The notes: generated by a model from the letters alone, not told the origin. DNA of 64,000 nucleotides from Ectopseudomonas chengduensis (GCF_900102635.1 NZ_FMZQ01000004.1:186001-250000); one strand, 5' to 3'. Positions 16,394-25,310 are shown, counted from the stretch's first letter. Program-made: numbers and translations.

Positions 16394-17644
16394 TTACCAG
16401 AGCGGCACGATATAACTCAGGATCAGGCGATTCTCGTCCAGATCACGGACGAAGCTCGATCGGTAGGTGGCATTTCTCCAGGTCACCTTGAGATTCTTCA
16501 GCGGGCCATCGCCAAAGGCGTAGGCGATATCGGTGTTGCGCTCCCACTCACGCCCTTCGCCTGCCGCCAGGTCGACCTGGTCACCGCGCACGTAGCGGGT
16601 CATGAAGGTCAGGCCCGGTACGCCGACGCTGGCGAAGTCGAAGTCGTAGCGCAATTGCCAGGAACGCTGGTCAGGGCCGGCAAAGTCGTTGATCTGCAGG
16701 AAGTTGGTCAGGTAAGGCGTGGCCCCGTCGACATAGGTGAAGCCATCGTCGCCAAGCATCTTTTGATAAGCCAGGCCCAGTGCATGGCCTGCGACGCTGT
16801 AGGTGAACATGGCGTTGATGACCTGGTTGTCGATGTCGCCCACCAGTTTCCGTCCGGCCTCGGTGTTGTTGAAGTAGCGCAGGTCGCTTTTCAGCTTGCC
16901 GGCGCCCAGCGCCAGATTGTGCTGCACGCCGAGGAAGTGCTGGCGATAGACGTCGCTCAGTTCTGAGTAGTGATAACTGCCGAGCAACTGCGGGTTGATC
17001 GCATAGTCGACACCGCCGAAACGCAATTCATCACTTTCCGGGCTGCCGCCGAAACGGCCGTTCTTGTTGTTCAGCGTCAGCTTGTCGGAGCCGGAGACAT
17101 TACGCTGCACCACGCGGTCGATCTCACCCAGGGTGAAGGTGGCGCGTTCGAGATCCTTGCTCTGCAGCTGCCAGCCTTCGAACACCTGTGGCAGCAGACG
17201 TGAATTGCTGTACTGCAGGTAAGGCATCTTCGGCAGCAGCGTACCCACGCGCAGCTGGCTCTCGGCAAAACGCACCTTGCCGGTCACACCGAGCTTGCTG
17301 TAGTCATCCTCGGGGCGATTCTTGCTGTCGCGCGGCAGCAGGTCGGTACCGCTGCGATCAGGCGAGGAGTCGAGTTTCAGACCCAGCATGCCGATGGCAT
17401 CGACACCAAAACCGACGGTGCCCTGGGTGTAGCCGGACTCCAGGTTGAGGATGAAGCCTTGCGCCCATTCTTCGCGCTTGTTCTGCCCGGCATTCTCGCG
17501 AAAGTCGCGGTTGAGGTAGAAGTTGCGCAGCTCCAGGCTGGCCTTGCTGTCCTCGATGAAACCGGCAGCGCTGGCACCGACAGCAGGCAGCGCCATGACC
17601 GTCATACCGACGACGGAGCAACTGAGGGATCTTGTTCTTATCAT
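16394..17644 (-). CDS. OprD-family outer-membrane porin
   Basis: The 416-residue protein has a signal peptide of about 27 residues and the typical mature N-terminus of this family (AGFIEDSKASLELRNFYLNRDFR). The rest is beta-strand rich and ends in an aromatic residue after PLW, as in 18-stranded OprD barrels. Members take up single amino acids or carboxylates; OpdH of P. aeruginosa, for example, takes up cis-aconitate and other tricarboxylates (known). It stands directly next to tctC, so it is likely the outer-membrane gate for the same substrate. Confidence 0.93.
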   Translation of the reverse strand: MIRTRSLSCSVVGMTVMALPAVGASAAGFIEDSKASLELRNFYLNRDFRENAGQNKREEWAQGFILNLESGYTQGTVGFGVDAIGMLGLKLDSSPDRSGTDLLPRDSKNRPEDDYSKLGVTGKVRFAESQLRVGTLLPKMPYLQYSNSRLLPQVFEGWQLQSKDLERATFTLGEIDRVVQRNVSGSDKLTLNNKNGRFGGSPESDELRFGGVDYAINPQLLGSYHYSELSDVYRQHFLGVQHNLALGAGKLKSDLRYFNNTEAGRKLVGDIDNQVINAMFTYSVAGHALGLAYQKMLGDDGFTYVDGATPYLTNFLQINDFAGPDQRSWQLRYDFDFASVGVPGLTFMTRYVRGDQVDLAAGEGREWERNTDIAYAFGDGPLKNLKVTWRNATYRSSFVRDLDENRLILSYIVPLW

Positions 17645-17683
17645 TGTGACTGGCCCTACGGGTGTGGTTGTGGTGAAGCGAAA

Positions 17684-18760
17684 TCAGCTGCCGGTGCGCC
17701 TCAGGCTGGGGATGTACACCTCACCCGAGAACAGGCGACGGGCCGTGCGCACCAGCGAGGCGCGCAGTTTTTCGGGGTTGCCATCCGCGGCAGGCTGCAG
17801 GGAAACCTCGATCTGCCCGCCCGGATGCTCCAGACGCACCAGCGCCTCGCCTTCGATGGGCTTTATGTCCTGGGCAACGCTGCCGGGCAGTGCACAGGCG
17901 GTGGCCAGACCAATGGCGCCGGTGGCGGCGACCGAGCGGTGGCAGGTATGCGGCATGAAATAGCGCACGCTCAGCGTGCCGCCGTGGCGTGCAGGTGCCA
18001 GCAGCACCGGCTTGGGGATGACCATCTGCGACACGTCGCCAAGCCCCATGGCCAGGCCGGCCTGCAGGCGAATGCGTTCCAGGCGCTGGAGAAACGCGCT
18101 GTCAGCATCCAGCTCGGCAGGCGACTCGTAGCCGGTTTTGCCCAACGCCTCGGCATGCATCAGCACCATCGGCATGGCCATGTCGATACAGGTGGCGACG
18201 ACGCCATCGAACTCGTCACGCATGCGGCCGGTGGGCAGCAGGCGACCAGTCTTGGCACCAGCGGCATTGAGGAAGGTCAGCTTGATCGGCGCGGCAGTGC
18301 CAGGTACGCCGTCGATGGCGGTGTCGCCGTCATAGCGCACGCGGCCATTGGGGGTCATCACGTCGGAATCGACGAAGGTGTTGGTATTGAGGTTGCGAAT
18401 GCGCACCCGCGTCATCGGCGAGCCGGCATTGACCAGGCCGTGCTCGATGGCGAAAGGACCTATGGCACAGAGCATGTTGCCGCAGTTGGGCGCGGTGTCG
18501 ACGCGGCGCTGGGTGACCATGACCTGCACGAACAGGTAGTCGACATCCGCATCCGGATGCGGCGAACGACTGACGATCGCCACCTTGCTGGTCTGCGGGC
18601 TGCCGCCGCCGATACCATCGATTTCCAGCTCATGGCCCGATCCCATCAGGCTGAGCAATACCTCGTCGCGCTGTTGCGGGTCCGTGGGCAGGTGATTGGC
18701 CAGAAAGACCGGCCCTTTCGAAGTACCGCCTCGCATGAGTACACAAGGTACCGTCCGCAT
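17684..18760 (-). CDS. PrpF-family isomerase, 4-oxalomesaconate tautomerase-like
   Basis: The 358-residue cytoplasmic enzyme starts with PCVLMRGGTSKGPVFL and carries DGIGGGSPQTSKVAIV, the NCGNMLCAIGPFAIE segment with the catalytic Cys, and HTCHRSVAATGAIGLA later in the chain. These are the hallmarks of the PrpF/GalD branch of the diaminopimelate-epimerase fold. GalD converts 4-oxalomesaconate keto/enol forms in gallate breakdown; PrpF isomerises methylaconitates (known). No gallate dioxygenase, hydratase or aldolase is nearby, so the true substrate may be another unsaturated tricarboxylate. It is the first gene of the operon, divergent from a LysR regulator. Confidence 0.85.
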   Translation of the reverse strand: MRTVPCVLMRGGTSKGPVFLANHLPTDPQQRDEVLLSLMGSGHELEIDGIGGGSPQTSKVAIVSRSPHPDADVDYLFVQVMVTQRRVDTAPNCGNMLCAIGPFAIEHGLVNAGSPMTRVRIRNLNTNTFVDSDVMTPNGRVRYDGDTAIDGVPGTAAPIKLTFLNAAGAKTGRLLPTGRMRDEFDGVVATCIDMAMPMVLMHAEALGKTGYESPAELDADSAFLQRLERIRLQAGLAMGLGDVSQMVIPKPVLLAPARHGGTLSVRYFMPHTCHRSVAATGAIGLATACALPGSVAQDIKPIEGEALVRLEHPGGQIEVSLQPAADGNPEKLRASLVRTARRLFSGEVYIPSLRRTGS

Positions 18761-18817
18761 GATGCCTCCAACGCAATAAAACCAGTGATTGTTGCTTTGC
18801 GTCGATTATGGGGAGCG

Positions 18818-18878
18818 GATATTTATTCTGTAAAATGCATATATTTTGATATTTATTCCATTTAACGCATTAATGCAT
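18818..18878. promoter_or_regulatory. Direct repeats in the prpF/LysR divergent promoter
   Basis: GATATTTATTC occurs at 18818-18828 and again at 18848-18858, exactly 30 bp (about three helix turns) apart. Each copy is followed by a similar AT-rich segment ending in GCAT, so the repeated unit is about 23 bp. ATGCAT occurs at 18835-18840 and 18873-18878. The region is very AT-rich against its surroundings and lies between the divergent operon and LysR gene, so it is a candidate LysR binding region. Confidence 0.5.
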
Positions 18879-18972
18879 GTGAGTATTTCCTCGCTTGCCA
18901 GTCCTAAGCCGAAAGACTAGGGTTCATTGGTAAATTTCAAACAAAAATACGCACGACTGATAACCCAAGCGC

Positions 18973-19905
18973 ATGAATTACGAACTGCAAGACATCCGCG
19001 CTTTCGTGAAAATCGCCGAGTTCGGCAACTTTCACGAGGCCGCCAACGCCATCCACCTGTCCCAGCCGGCCCTGACCCGGCGCATGCAGAAACTGGAAGA
19101 AAGCCTCGGCATCCAGTTGCTGGATCGCACCACGCGTCGGGTCAGCCTGACTGCCGTGGGCCGGGATTTCCTGCCCAAGGCGCAGCGCCTGCTGGACGAC
19201 TTCGAGCGCTCGATCCTCGGTATCCGCGAACTGGCCGAGCGCCAGTCCGGCCAGGTCACCCTCGCCTGCATCCCGACGGCGGCCTTCTACTTCCTGCCGA
19301 CGGTGATCCGCGCCTTCAACCTGCAGTACCCGAAGATCCGCATCCGTATCCTCGACCTCAGCGCCCATGAAGGGCTAGAAGCGGTTATTCGCGGCGAAGC
19401 GGATTTCGGCATCAACATGCAGAGTGGGCAGAGCGCAGAGATCGACTTCACGCCGCTGGTCAACGAGCCTTTCGTGCTCGCCTGCCGGCGCGATCATCCC
19501 CTGGCCAAGCAAGCGGAAGTGGCCTGGCGCGAGCTCAGCGACTACCGTCTGATCGGCGTCGGCCGCCTCAGTGGCAACCGCGTGCTGCTCGATCACGGCC
19601 TGGCCCATCTCGACTGGCGCCCGAGCTGGTTCTATGAGGTGCAGCATCTGTCGACATCACTCGGCATGGTCGAGGCCGGCCTGGGCATCGCCGCCCTCCC
19701 CAGCTTGGCGATGCCGGCCGAGGATCATCCGATTCTGGTCAGCCGGCCACTGGTCGATCCGGTGATCAGTCGTACGCTGGGCCTGGTACGCCGCCGCGGC
19801 TCTTCGCTGTCGCCGGCAGCCGAACAGTTCGTCGAAACCCTGCTGCGGCAATGGCCGAGCTACACCTCCATCGGCACCAGTAACCCTGCCGAACTCGAAA
19901 GCTGA
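18973..19905 (+). CDS. LysR-family regulator of the tct/prpF operon
   Basis: The 310-residue protein has the LysR winged HTH at residues 1-65 (DIRAFVKIAEFGNFHEAANAI, SQPALTRRMQKLEESLGIQLLDR) and an effector domain after residue 90. It is read away from the prpF-oprD-tctCBA operon across a 212-bp AT-rich gap, the standard layout for a LysR activator and its target. The effector is probably the imported acid or a product of it. The ribosome binding site before ATG 18973 is poor, so translation may be low. Confidence 0.9.
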   Translation: MNYELQDIRAFVKIAEFGNFHEAANAIHLSQPALTRRMQKLEESLGIQLLDRTTRRVSLTAVGRDFLPKAQRLLDDFERSILGIRELAERQSGQVTLACIPTAAFYFLPTVIRAFNLQYPKIRIRILDLSAHEGLEAVIRGEADFGINMQSGQSAEIDFTPLVNEPFVLACRRDHPLAKQAEVAWRELSDYRLIGVGRLSGNRVLLDHGLAHLDWRPSWFYEVQHLSTSLGMVEAGLGIAALPSLAMPAEDHPILVSRPLVDPVISRTLGLVRRRGSSLSPAAEQFVETLLRQWPSYTSIGTSNPAELES

Positions 19906-20034
19906 GCTATCTCTTGGGCCGGCGTCGCACTCGCCGCCGGTCCGACGCGCTTTCATCAGCAACCACCGAGCAAGACAGGCCGCCGAAAACCCGGATAATG
20001 GCCGCCATTTTGTTTCGCTCGCTGGTATTGCCCC

Positions 20035-22233
20035 ATGGAAATCAAGGTCAACTTTCTCGACAACCTTCGCCTCGAAGCCAAGTTCGATGACTTCACGGTG
20101 ATTGCCGATCAGCCGATTCGCTACAAGGGCGATGGCTCGGCGCCGGGGCCGTTCGACTATTTCCTGGCCTCCTCGGCGCTGTGCGCGGCGTACTTCGTCA
20201 AGCTGTACTGCCAGACGCGCGACATTCCCACCGAGAACATTCGCCTGTCGCAGAACAACATCGTCGACCCGGAGAACCGCTACGCGCAGATCTTCAAGAT
20301 CCAGGTCGAGCTGCCGGCGGACATTTCCGAGAAGGATCGCTTAGGCATCCTGCGCTCCATCGACCGCTGCACCGTGAAGAAGGTGGTGCAGCAGGGCCCC
20401 GAATTCATCATCGAGGAAGTCGACAACCTCGACGCCGATGCCCAGGCGCTGCTGATGCCGGTGAGTGACACCACCACCTACATCCCGGGCAAGGATCTGC
20501 CGCTGGAGCAGACCATCGCCAACATGTCGGGCATCCTCGCGGACCTCGGCATGAAGATCGAGATCGCCTCTTGGCGCAACATCGTGCCCAACGTCTGGTC
20601 GCTGCACATTCGCGACGCGCAGTCGAACCTGTGCTTCACCAACGGCAAAGGATCGACCAAGGAAAGCGCACTGGCCTCGGCCCTGGGCGAGTTCATCGAG
20701 AGGCTGAACTGCAATTTCTTCTACAACGACCAGTTCTGGGGCGAGGACATCGCCAGCGCCGAGTTCGTCCACTACCCCAACGAGCGCTGGTTCAAGCCGG
20801 GCCCGAAGGATGCGCTGCCCGAGGAAATCCTCGACGAGCATTGCCTGGCTATCTACAACCCGGATGGCGAACTGCGCGGCTCGCACCTGTATGACACCAA
20901 CTCGGGCAACACCCTGCGCGGCATCTGTTCGCTGCCATTCGTGCGCAGGAGCGACGGCGAGACGGTGTACTTCCCGTCCAACCTGATCGAGAACCTGTAT
21001 CTGTCCAACGGCATGAGCGCCGGCAACACCCTGGCCGAAGCCCAGGTACAGTGCCTGTCGGAGATATTCGAGCGGGCGGTGAAACGCGAGATCCTCGAAG
21101 GCGAGCTGTGCCTGCCGGACGTGCCGCAGGAAGTGCTGGCCAAGTACCCGGGCATCGTCGCCGGCATTAAGGGCTTGGAGGAACAAGGCTTCCCGGTGCT
21201 GGTGAAGGATGCTTCCCTCGGCGGTGAATTCCCGGTGATGTGCGTAACCCTGATGAACCCGCGCACCGGCGGCGTATTCGCCTCCTTCGGAGCGCACCCG
21301 AGCCTGGAAGTGGCGCTGGAGCGCAGCCTCACCGAACTGCTGCAGGGCCGCAGCTTCGAAGGCCTCAACGACCTGCCGCAGCCGACCTTCGACAGCCTGG
21401 CGCTGACCGAGCCGAACAACTTCGTCGAGCACTTCATCGACTCCAGCGGCGTGGTGTCCTGGCGCTTCTTCGGCGCCACGCCGGACTTCGAATTCGTCGA
21501 ATGGGATTTCTCCGGCGAAGGCAGCGACTCGAATGAGCAGGAAGCCGCGACCCTGTTCGGCATCCTCGAGGACATGGGCAAGGAGGTTTACGTGGCCACC
21601 TATGACGATCTCGGCGCCAACGCCTGCCGCATCCTGGTGCCGGGCTACTCGGAAATCTATCCGGTCGAGGATCTGATCTGGGACAACACCAACAAGGCGC
21701 TGCTGTTCCGCAAGGACATCCTCAACCTGCACAGCCTGAGCGACCGCGAACTGAAGTCGCTGCTGCGCAACCTCAACAACACCGAGGTCGACGACTACAC
21801 CGATATCACCACGCTGATCGGCATCGAGTTCGACGACAACACGGTGTGGGGCCAGCTGACCATCCTCGAGCTGAAGCTGCTGATCAACCTGGCGCTGAAG
21901 AAATACGACGATGCCAAGGAGCTGGTCGAGGCCTTCCTGCAGTACAACGACAACACCGTCGAGCGCGGCCTGTTCTACCAGGCGGTCAACGCCGTGCTGG
22001 AGATCCAGCTGGACGACGAGCTGGAGCTGGCCAACTACGAGCACAACCTGCGCCGTATGTTCGGCAACGAGCGCATGGATGCAGTGATCGGCTCGGTGGA
22101 CGGCAGCGTGCGCTTCCATGGCCTGACGCCGACCAGCATGAAACTCGAAGGCCTGGACAAGCACCTGCGCCTGATCGACAGCTACAAGAAACTGCACGCT
22201 GCGCGCGCCAAAGCAGCCGGGCTGGCCGGCTGA
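20035..22233 (+). CDS. ycaO: OsmC-YcaO fusion protein
   Basis: The 732-residue protein has an OsmC-like domain at about residues 1-140 (ends near the LLMPVSDTTTYIPG linker) followed by a YcaO domain (about 180-560). The YcaO part shows the ATP-binding glutamates in SALGEFIERLN and again in SEIFERAVKREI. A C-terminal helical region of about 150 residues resembles that of E. coli YcaO. YcaO enzymes use ATP to activate peptide amide bonds; E. coli YcaO is linked to RimO-dependent methylthiolation of ribosomal protein S12 (known). Peptide-modifying partners (dehydrogenase, precursor peptide) are not seen, so it is the housekeeping type. ATG at 20035; the next gene begins 2 bases after its stop. 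Confidence 0.9.
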   Translation: MEIKVNFLDNLRLEAKFDDFTVIADQPIRYKGDGSAPGPFDYFLASSALCAAYFVKLYCQTRDIPTENIRLSQNNIVDPENRYAQIFKIQVELPADISEKDRLGILRSIDRCTVKKVVQQGPEFIIEEVDNLDADAQALLMPVSDTTTYIPGKDLPLEQTIANMSGILADLGMKIEIASWRNIVPNVWSLHIRDAQSNLCFTNGKGSTKESALASALGEFIERLNCNFFYNDQFWGEDIASAEFVHYPNERWFKPGPKDALPEEILDEHCLAIYNPDGELRGSHLYDTNSGNTLRGICSLPFVRRSDGETVYFPSNLIENLYLSNGMSAGNTLAEAQVQCLSEIFERAVKREILEGELCLPDVPQEVLAKYPGIVAGIKGLEEQGFPVLVKDASLGGEFPVMCVTLMNPRTGGVFASFGAHPSLEVALERSLTELLQGRSFEGLNDLPQPTFDSLALTEPNNFVEHFIDSSGVVSWRFFGATPDFEFVEWDFSGEGSDSNEQEAATLFGILEDMGKEVYVATYDDLGANACRILVPGYSEIYPVEDLIWDNTNKALLFRKDILNLHSLSDRELKSLLRNLNNTEVDDYTDITTLIGIEFDDNTVWGQLTILELKLLINLALKKYDDAKELVEAFLQYNDNTVERGLFYQAVNAVLEIQLDDELELANYEHNLRRMFGNERMDAVIGSVDGSVRFHGLTPTSMKLEGLDKHLRLIDSYKKLHAARAKAAGLAG

Positions 22234-22235
22234 AC

Positions 22236-22829
22236 ATGGTCAGCGAGCGCCCAACCCACAGAGTCGCAGCGCTGATGCTGGCGGCCGGTTATAGCCGCCG
22301 CTTCGGTGCCGACAAGCGCCGGCTGGAACTCGCCGACGGCCGCTCGTTGCTCAGCGCCAGCCTGGCACTGCCCTGCTCGATGCTGGAAGAGGTCTGGCTG
22401 GTGCTACGCCCGGACGAAGCGCCAGCAGCGCTGGATCTGCCGACGGGTGTGCGTATCGTGCAGAACCCGGCCACCGCCCAGGGCATGGGCCACAGCCTGG
22501 CGGTAGGCGCCGAGCGACTACTGGCCGAATCCGGCGCCGAGGCAGTGGCGATCTTTCTCGCCGATATGCCGGCGATTCGCCGCGACAGCCTGGAAACCCT
22601 GTTCGCTCACGCCAGCGCGAACGCCATCGTGCTGCCCAGCTACCAGGGCAAACGCGGCCACCCGGTGCTGTTCGGCCGCGCTTTCTGGCCGCAGCTCGCG
22701 ACGCTGAACGGCGATGCCGGCGCCAAGCCGGTGCTGCAGCAGCACCCCGAGGCTGTGCGCATCGTCGAGCTGAACGATCCTGGCGTACTGCAGGACATCG
22801 ACACCCCGGCAGACCTGTCTCAGTTATAG
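22236..22829 (+). CDS. MobA-like NTP transferase family protein
   Basis: The 197-residue protein has the nucleotidyltransferase signature LAAGYSRRFGADKRRLEL at residues 14-31, a GMGHSLAVG segment for base binding, and the metal-binding LADMP at about 107-111. This group includes MocA (CTP:molybdopterin cytidylyltransferase) and related enzymes. No molybdo-enzyme is adjacent. It starts 2 bases after the ycaO stop, so translation is likely coupled; whether the two act together is unclear. Confidence 0.82.
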   Translation: MVSERPTHRVAALMLAAGYSRRFGADKRRLELADGRSLLSASLALPCSMLEEVWLVLRPDEAPAALDLPTGVRIVQNPATAQGMGHSLAVGAERLLAESGAEAVAIFLADMPAIRRDSLETLFAHASANAIVLPSYQGKRGHPVLFGRAFWPQLATLNGDAGAKPVLQQHPEAVRIVELNDPGVLQDIDTPADLSQL

Positions 22830-22880
22830 GTCCGCCAAGGGGTTCACTCGCCACAACGCAGGCGGCGGGTTTCACCCGCC

Positions 22881-23765
22881 CTACTGCCCGGCCTGATGCA
22901 GCAGCACCTCACTCAACGCCTGCGCCGCGCTGGATAGCTGATGCCCGGCCTGGTGCAGCAGGCCGACGCGACGCGACACCTGTGGCTCGCTCAGCGGTAG
23001 GCAGCGGGCGCCCAGCTCTTCCATCTGCTGCCGGCACAGTTGCGGCACGGCGCTGACGCCGAGGCCTTCGGCAACCATGCGCCCGACCGTGACCAACTGA
23101 TGACTTTCGAACGCTACCGGCAGCTTGCCGTGGCTGGAGGTCACGCTGTCTTCCAGCAGCAGGCGTACCGCCGAAGGCCGTTGCAGGGTGATGAAGGGTT
23201 GTTCCAGCAGTTGCGCCCAGGTCAGCGCTTCGTGGTCGGCAAGATTGCTGGCTGCCGGCACCACGGCAACGAAACGGTCCTCGTACAACGGGGTGAACTG
23301 CAGGCCGTCGAGGGTCGCCGGCTCGAAGGCGATACCCAGCTCGACGCGACCGTCGCGCACCATCTCCATCACCTGCTCGTTGATCACGTCGTGCACCGCC
23401 ACGTTGACCCGTGGGTAGGCGTCGCGAAAGGCGCGCAACGCCGCCGGCAGGCGGTTACCGGCGAACGAGGGCATGGCTGCTACCGCCACCTTGCCCATCT
23501 GCAAAGTGAAGTGCTGGCGCAGCAGGTCCTCGGCATTGTCCCAGTCGGCCAGCAGGCGCACGGCAATCGGCAGCAACGTCTCGCCCTCGGGCGTCAGCGC
23601 CACGCTACGGGTGGTGCGCACCAGCAACTGGCCACCGAGCGATTGCTCCAGATTCTTGATCGCCAGGCTCAGCGCCGGCTGCGACAGATGCAGGCGTTCG
23701 CAGGCCTGGGCGAAGCTCAGGCTTTGCGCCACGGCGAGAAAGGCGCGTAGCTGCTTGACGGTCAT
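22881..23765 (-). CDS. LysR-family regulator, DhcR-like
   Basis: The 294-residue regulator has the winged HTH at residues 1-60 (VKQLRAFLAVAQSLSFAQACERL, SQPALSLAIKNLEQSLGGQLLVRTTR). I chose ATG 23765; the frame reaches back further through a stretch unlike this family. It is divergent from a CoA-transferase/thiolase cluster. In P. aeruginosa the equivalent layout is PA1998 (DhcR) next to dhcAB (established), so this is likely the activator of the cluster in response to dehydrocarnitine or acetoacetate-like compounds. Confidence 0.85.
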   Translation of the reverse strand: MTVKQLRAFLAVAQSLSFAQACERLHLSQPALSLAIKNLEQSLGGQLLVRTTRSVALTPEGETLLPIAVRLLADWDNAEDLLRQHFTLQMGKVAVAAMPSFAGNRLPAALRAFRDAYPRVNVAVHDVINEQVMEMVRDGRVELGIAFEPATLDGLQFTPLYEDRFVAVVPAASNLADHEALTWAQLLEQPFITLQRPSAVRLLLEDSVTSSHGKLPVAFESHQLVTVGRMVAEGLGVSAVPQLCRQQMEELGARCLPLSEPQVSRRVGLLHQAGHQLSSAAQALSEVLLHQAGQ

Positions 23766-23789
23766 TGATTTATTTACCTGATCAATCAA
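23765..23789. promoter_or_regulatory. Dyad at the LysR start codon, candidate operator
   Basis: TTGATT and AATCAA form a 6-bp dyad with a 13-base spacer, 25 bp in all, which fits a LysR-type box. It touches the LysR start codon and lies 100 bases before the CoA-transferase gene, so it could mediate autorepression and activation. Confidence 0.4.
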
Positions 23790-23888
23790 GAGGAAAAACA
23801 AACTTAACAAATAAGCTCGCAGCACTGAAGCTTGACCGCAGCCTGGCAGTGCTCCTGCCCCATAACGACAAAAGAGAGGCAGCCTCGA

Positions 23889-24587
23889 ATGAGCGGACTC
23901 GACAAACGCGTCGGCAGCTATGCAGAAGCCCTGGACGGCCTACAGGACGGCATGACCGTACTGGCCGGCGGTTTCGGCCTGTGCGGCATCCCCGAGAACC
24001 TGATCGCCGAGATCCGCCGTCGTGGCGTGCGCGATCTGACCGTGGTGTCCAACAACTGCGGCGTCGATGGCTTCGGCCTCGGCGTGCTGCTGGAAGACCG
24101 GCAGATCCGCAAGATGATCGCCTCCTACGTCGGCGAGAACGCCCTGTTCGAACAGCAACTGCTCTCCGGCGAGCTGGAAGTCGAACTCACCCCGCAAGGC
24201 ACCCTGGCCGAGAAGCTGCGCGCTGGCGGCGCCGGCATCCCCGCTTTCTTCACCGCTACCGGCTATGGCACCCCGGTCGCCGAAGGCAAGGAAGCGCGCG
24301 AAATCAACGGCCGCCACTACATCCTCGAGCCGGCCATCACCGGCGACTTCGCCATCGTCAAGGGCTGGAAAGCCGACCACTTCGGCAATGTGGTCTACCG
24401 CCACACCGCGCAGAACTTCAACCCGGTGGTCGCCACTGCCGGGCGCATCACCGTGGTCGAGGTCGAGGAGATCGTCGAACCCGGTGAACTCGACCCGACG
24501 CAGATTCACACCCCCGGCATCTACGTCGACCGGCTGATCTGCGGCAACTTCGAGAAACGCATCGAAAAACGCACGCTGCGCGCCTGA
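23889..24587 (+). CDS. dhcA: CoA-transferase subunit A (DhcA/AtoD-like)
   Basis: The 232-residue alpha subunit has the SCOT family pattern [13 protein letters not shown] at residues 19-31, followed by [15 protein letters not shown], and ends with the usual [12 protein letters not shown] tail. With subunit B it moves CoA between acyl-CoA and a 3-oxo acid. Start is ATG 23889, after a GAGAGGCAG ribosome binding site. The order regulator-dhcA-dhcB-thiolase-transporter matches the P. aeruginosa dehydrocarnitine cluster, in which DhcAB handle dehydrocarnitine in carnitine breakdown. An acetoacetate role is an alternative. Confidence 0.88.
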   Translation: MSGLDKRVGSYAEALDGLQDGMTVLAGGFGLCGIPENLIAEIRRRGVRDLTVVSNNCGVDGFGLGVLLEDRQIRKMIASYVGENALFEQQLLSGELEVELTPQGTLAEKLRAGGAGIPAFFTATGYGTPVAEGKEAREINGRHYILEPAITGDFAIVKGWKADHFGNVVYRHTAQNFNPVVATAGRITVVEVEEIVEPGELDPTQIHTPGIYVDRLICGNFEKRIEKRTLRA

Positions 24588-24598
24588 GGAGAAAGACC

Positions 24599-25255
24599 AT
24601 GGCTCTTACCCGTGAACAAATGGCCCAGCGCGTCGCCCGCGAGCTGCAGGACGGCTTCTACGTCAACCTCGGCATCGGCATTCCCACCCTGGTGGCCAAC
24701 TACGTACCCGAAGGCATGCAGGTGATGCTGCAGTCAGAGAACGGCCTGCTCGGCATGGGCGCCTTCCCCACCGAAGAAGAAGTGGACGCCGACATGATCA
24801 ACGCCGGCAAGCAGACCGTCACCGCGATCAAGGGCGCGGCGATCTTCGACTCGTCGCAGTCCTTCGCCATGATCCGTGGCGGCCACGTCGACCTCACCGT
24901 GCTCGGCGCCTTTGAGGTAGACGTGCGCGGCAATATCGCCTCGTGGATGATCCCCGGCAAGCTGGTCAAGGGCATGGGCGGCGCCATGGACCTGGTGGCC
25001 GGCGCCGACAACATCATCGTTACCATGACCCACGCGTCCAAGGACGGCGAATCCAAGCTGCTGGAGCATTGCAGTCTGCCGCTGACCGGCTGCGGCTGCA
25101 TTCGCAAGGTGCTGACCGATCTGGCCTACCTGGAGATCGAGGACAACGCCTTCATCCTGCGCGAGCGCGCACCGGGCGTGAGCGTCGAGGAAATCGTCGC
25201 CAAGACCGCCGGCAAGCTGATCGTCCCCGAACACGTACCGGAAATGAGCTTCTAA
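24599..25255 (+). CDS. dhcB: CoA-transferase subunit B (DhcB/AtoA-like)
   Basis: The 218-residue beta subunit has the catalytic Glu47 in the SENGLLG motif, which forms the glutamyl-CoA thioester in this enzyme class, and the GGAMDLVAGA segment in the middle. It begins 11 bases after subunit A with GAGGAGA as ribosome binding site, so the two subunits are made together. A strong terminator follows 13 bases past its stop. Confidence 0.92.
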   Translation: MALTREQMAQRVARELQDGFYVNLGIGIPTLVANYVPEGMQVMLQSENGLLGMGAFPTEEEVDADMINAGKQTVTAIKGAAIFDSSQSFAMIRGGHVDLTVLGAFEVDVRGNIASWMIPGKLVKGMGGAMDLVAGADNIIVTMTHASKDGESKLLEHCSLPLTGCGCIRKVLTDLAYLEIEDNAFILRERAPGVSVEEIVAKTAGKLIVPEHVPEMSF

Positions 25256-25268
25256 GTTGTCTACCGTT

Positions 25269-25310
25269 CTGTAGGCGCCACCACGCACGGCGCCTACAGA
25301 GCGTTTTTTT
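25269..25310 (+). terminator. Rho-independent terminator after dhcB
   Basis: CTGTAGGCGCC and GGCGCCTACAG form an 11-bp perfect stem with a 9-base loop, followed by seven T residues at 25304-25310. It separates dhcAB from the thiolase gene, though readthrough or a second promoter must then serve the thiolase. A short REP-like half element lies at 25328-25352. Confidence 0.9.

Noticed and set aside
20341..22197. Minus-strand open frame of 618 codons opposite the OsmC-YcaO gene
   Set aside because: The gene on the plus strand has clear family motifs throughout; the antisense frame has none.
23852..23870. Sigma-54-like GG-N10-GC spacing before dhcA
   Set aside because: TGGCAG and CTGCC depart from the RpoN consensus at several positions, and the gene's known relatives are LysR-controlled.
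23885..24509. Further open frames overlapping dhcA on both strands
   Set aside because: They overlap a gene with clear CoA-transferase motifs and are shadows.
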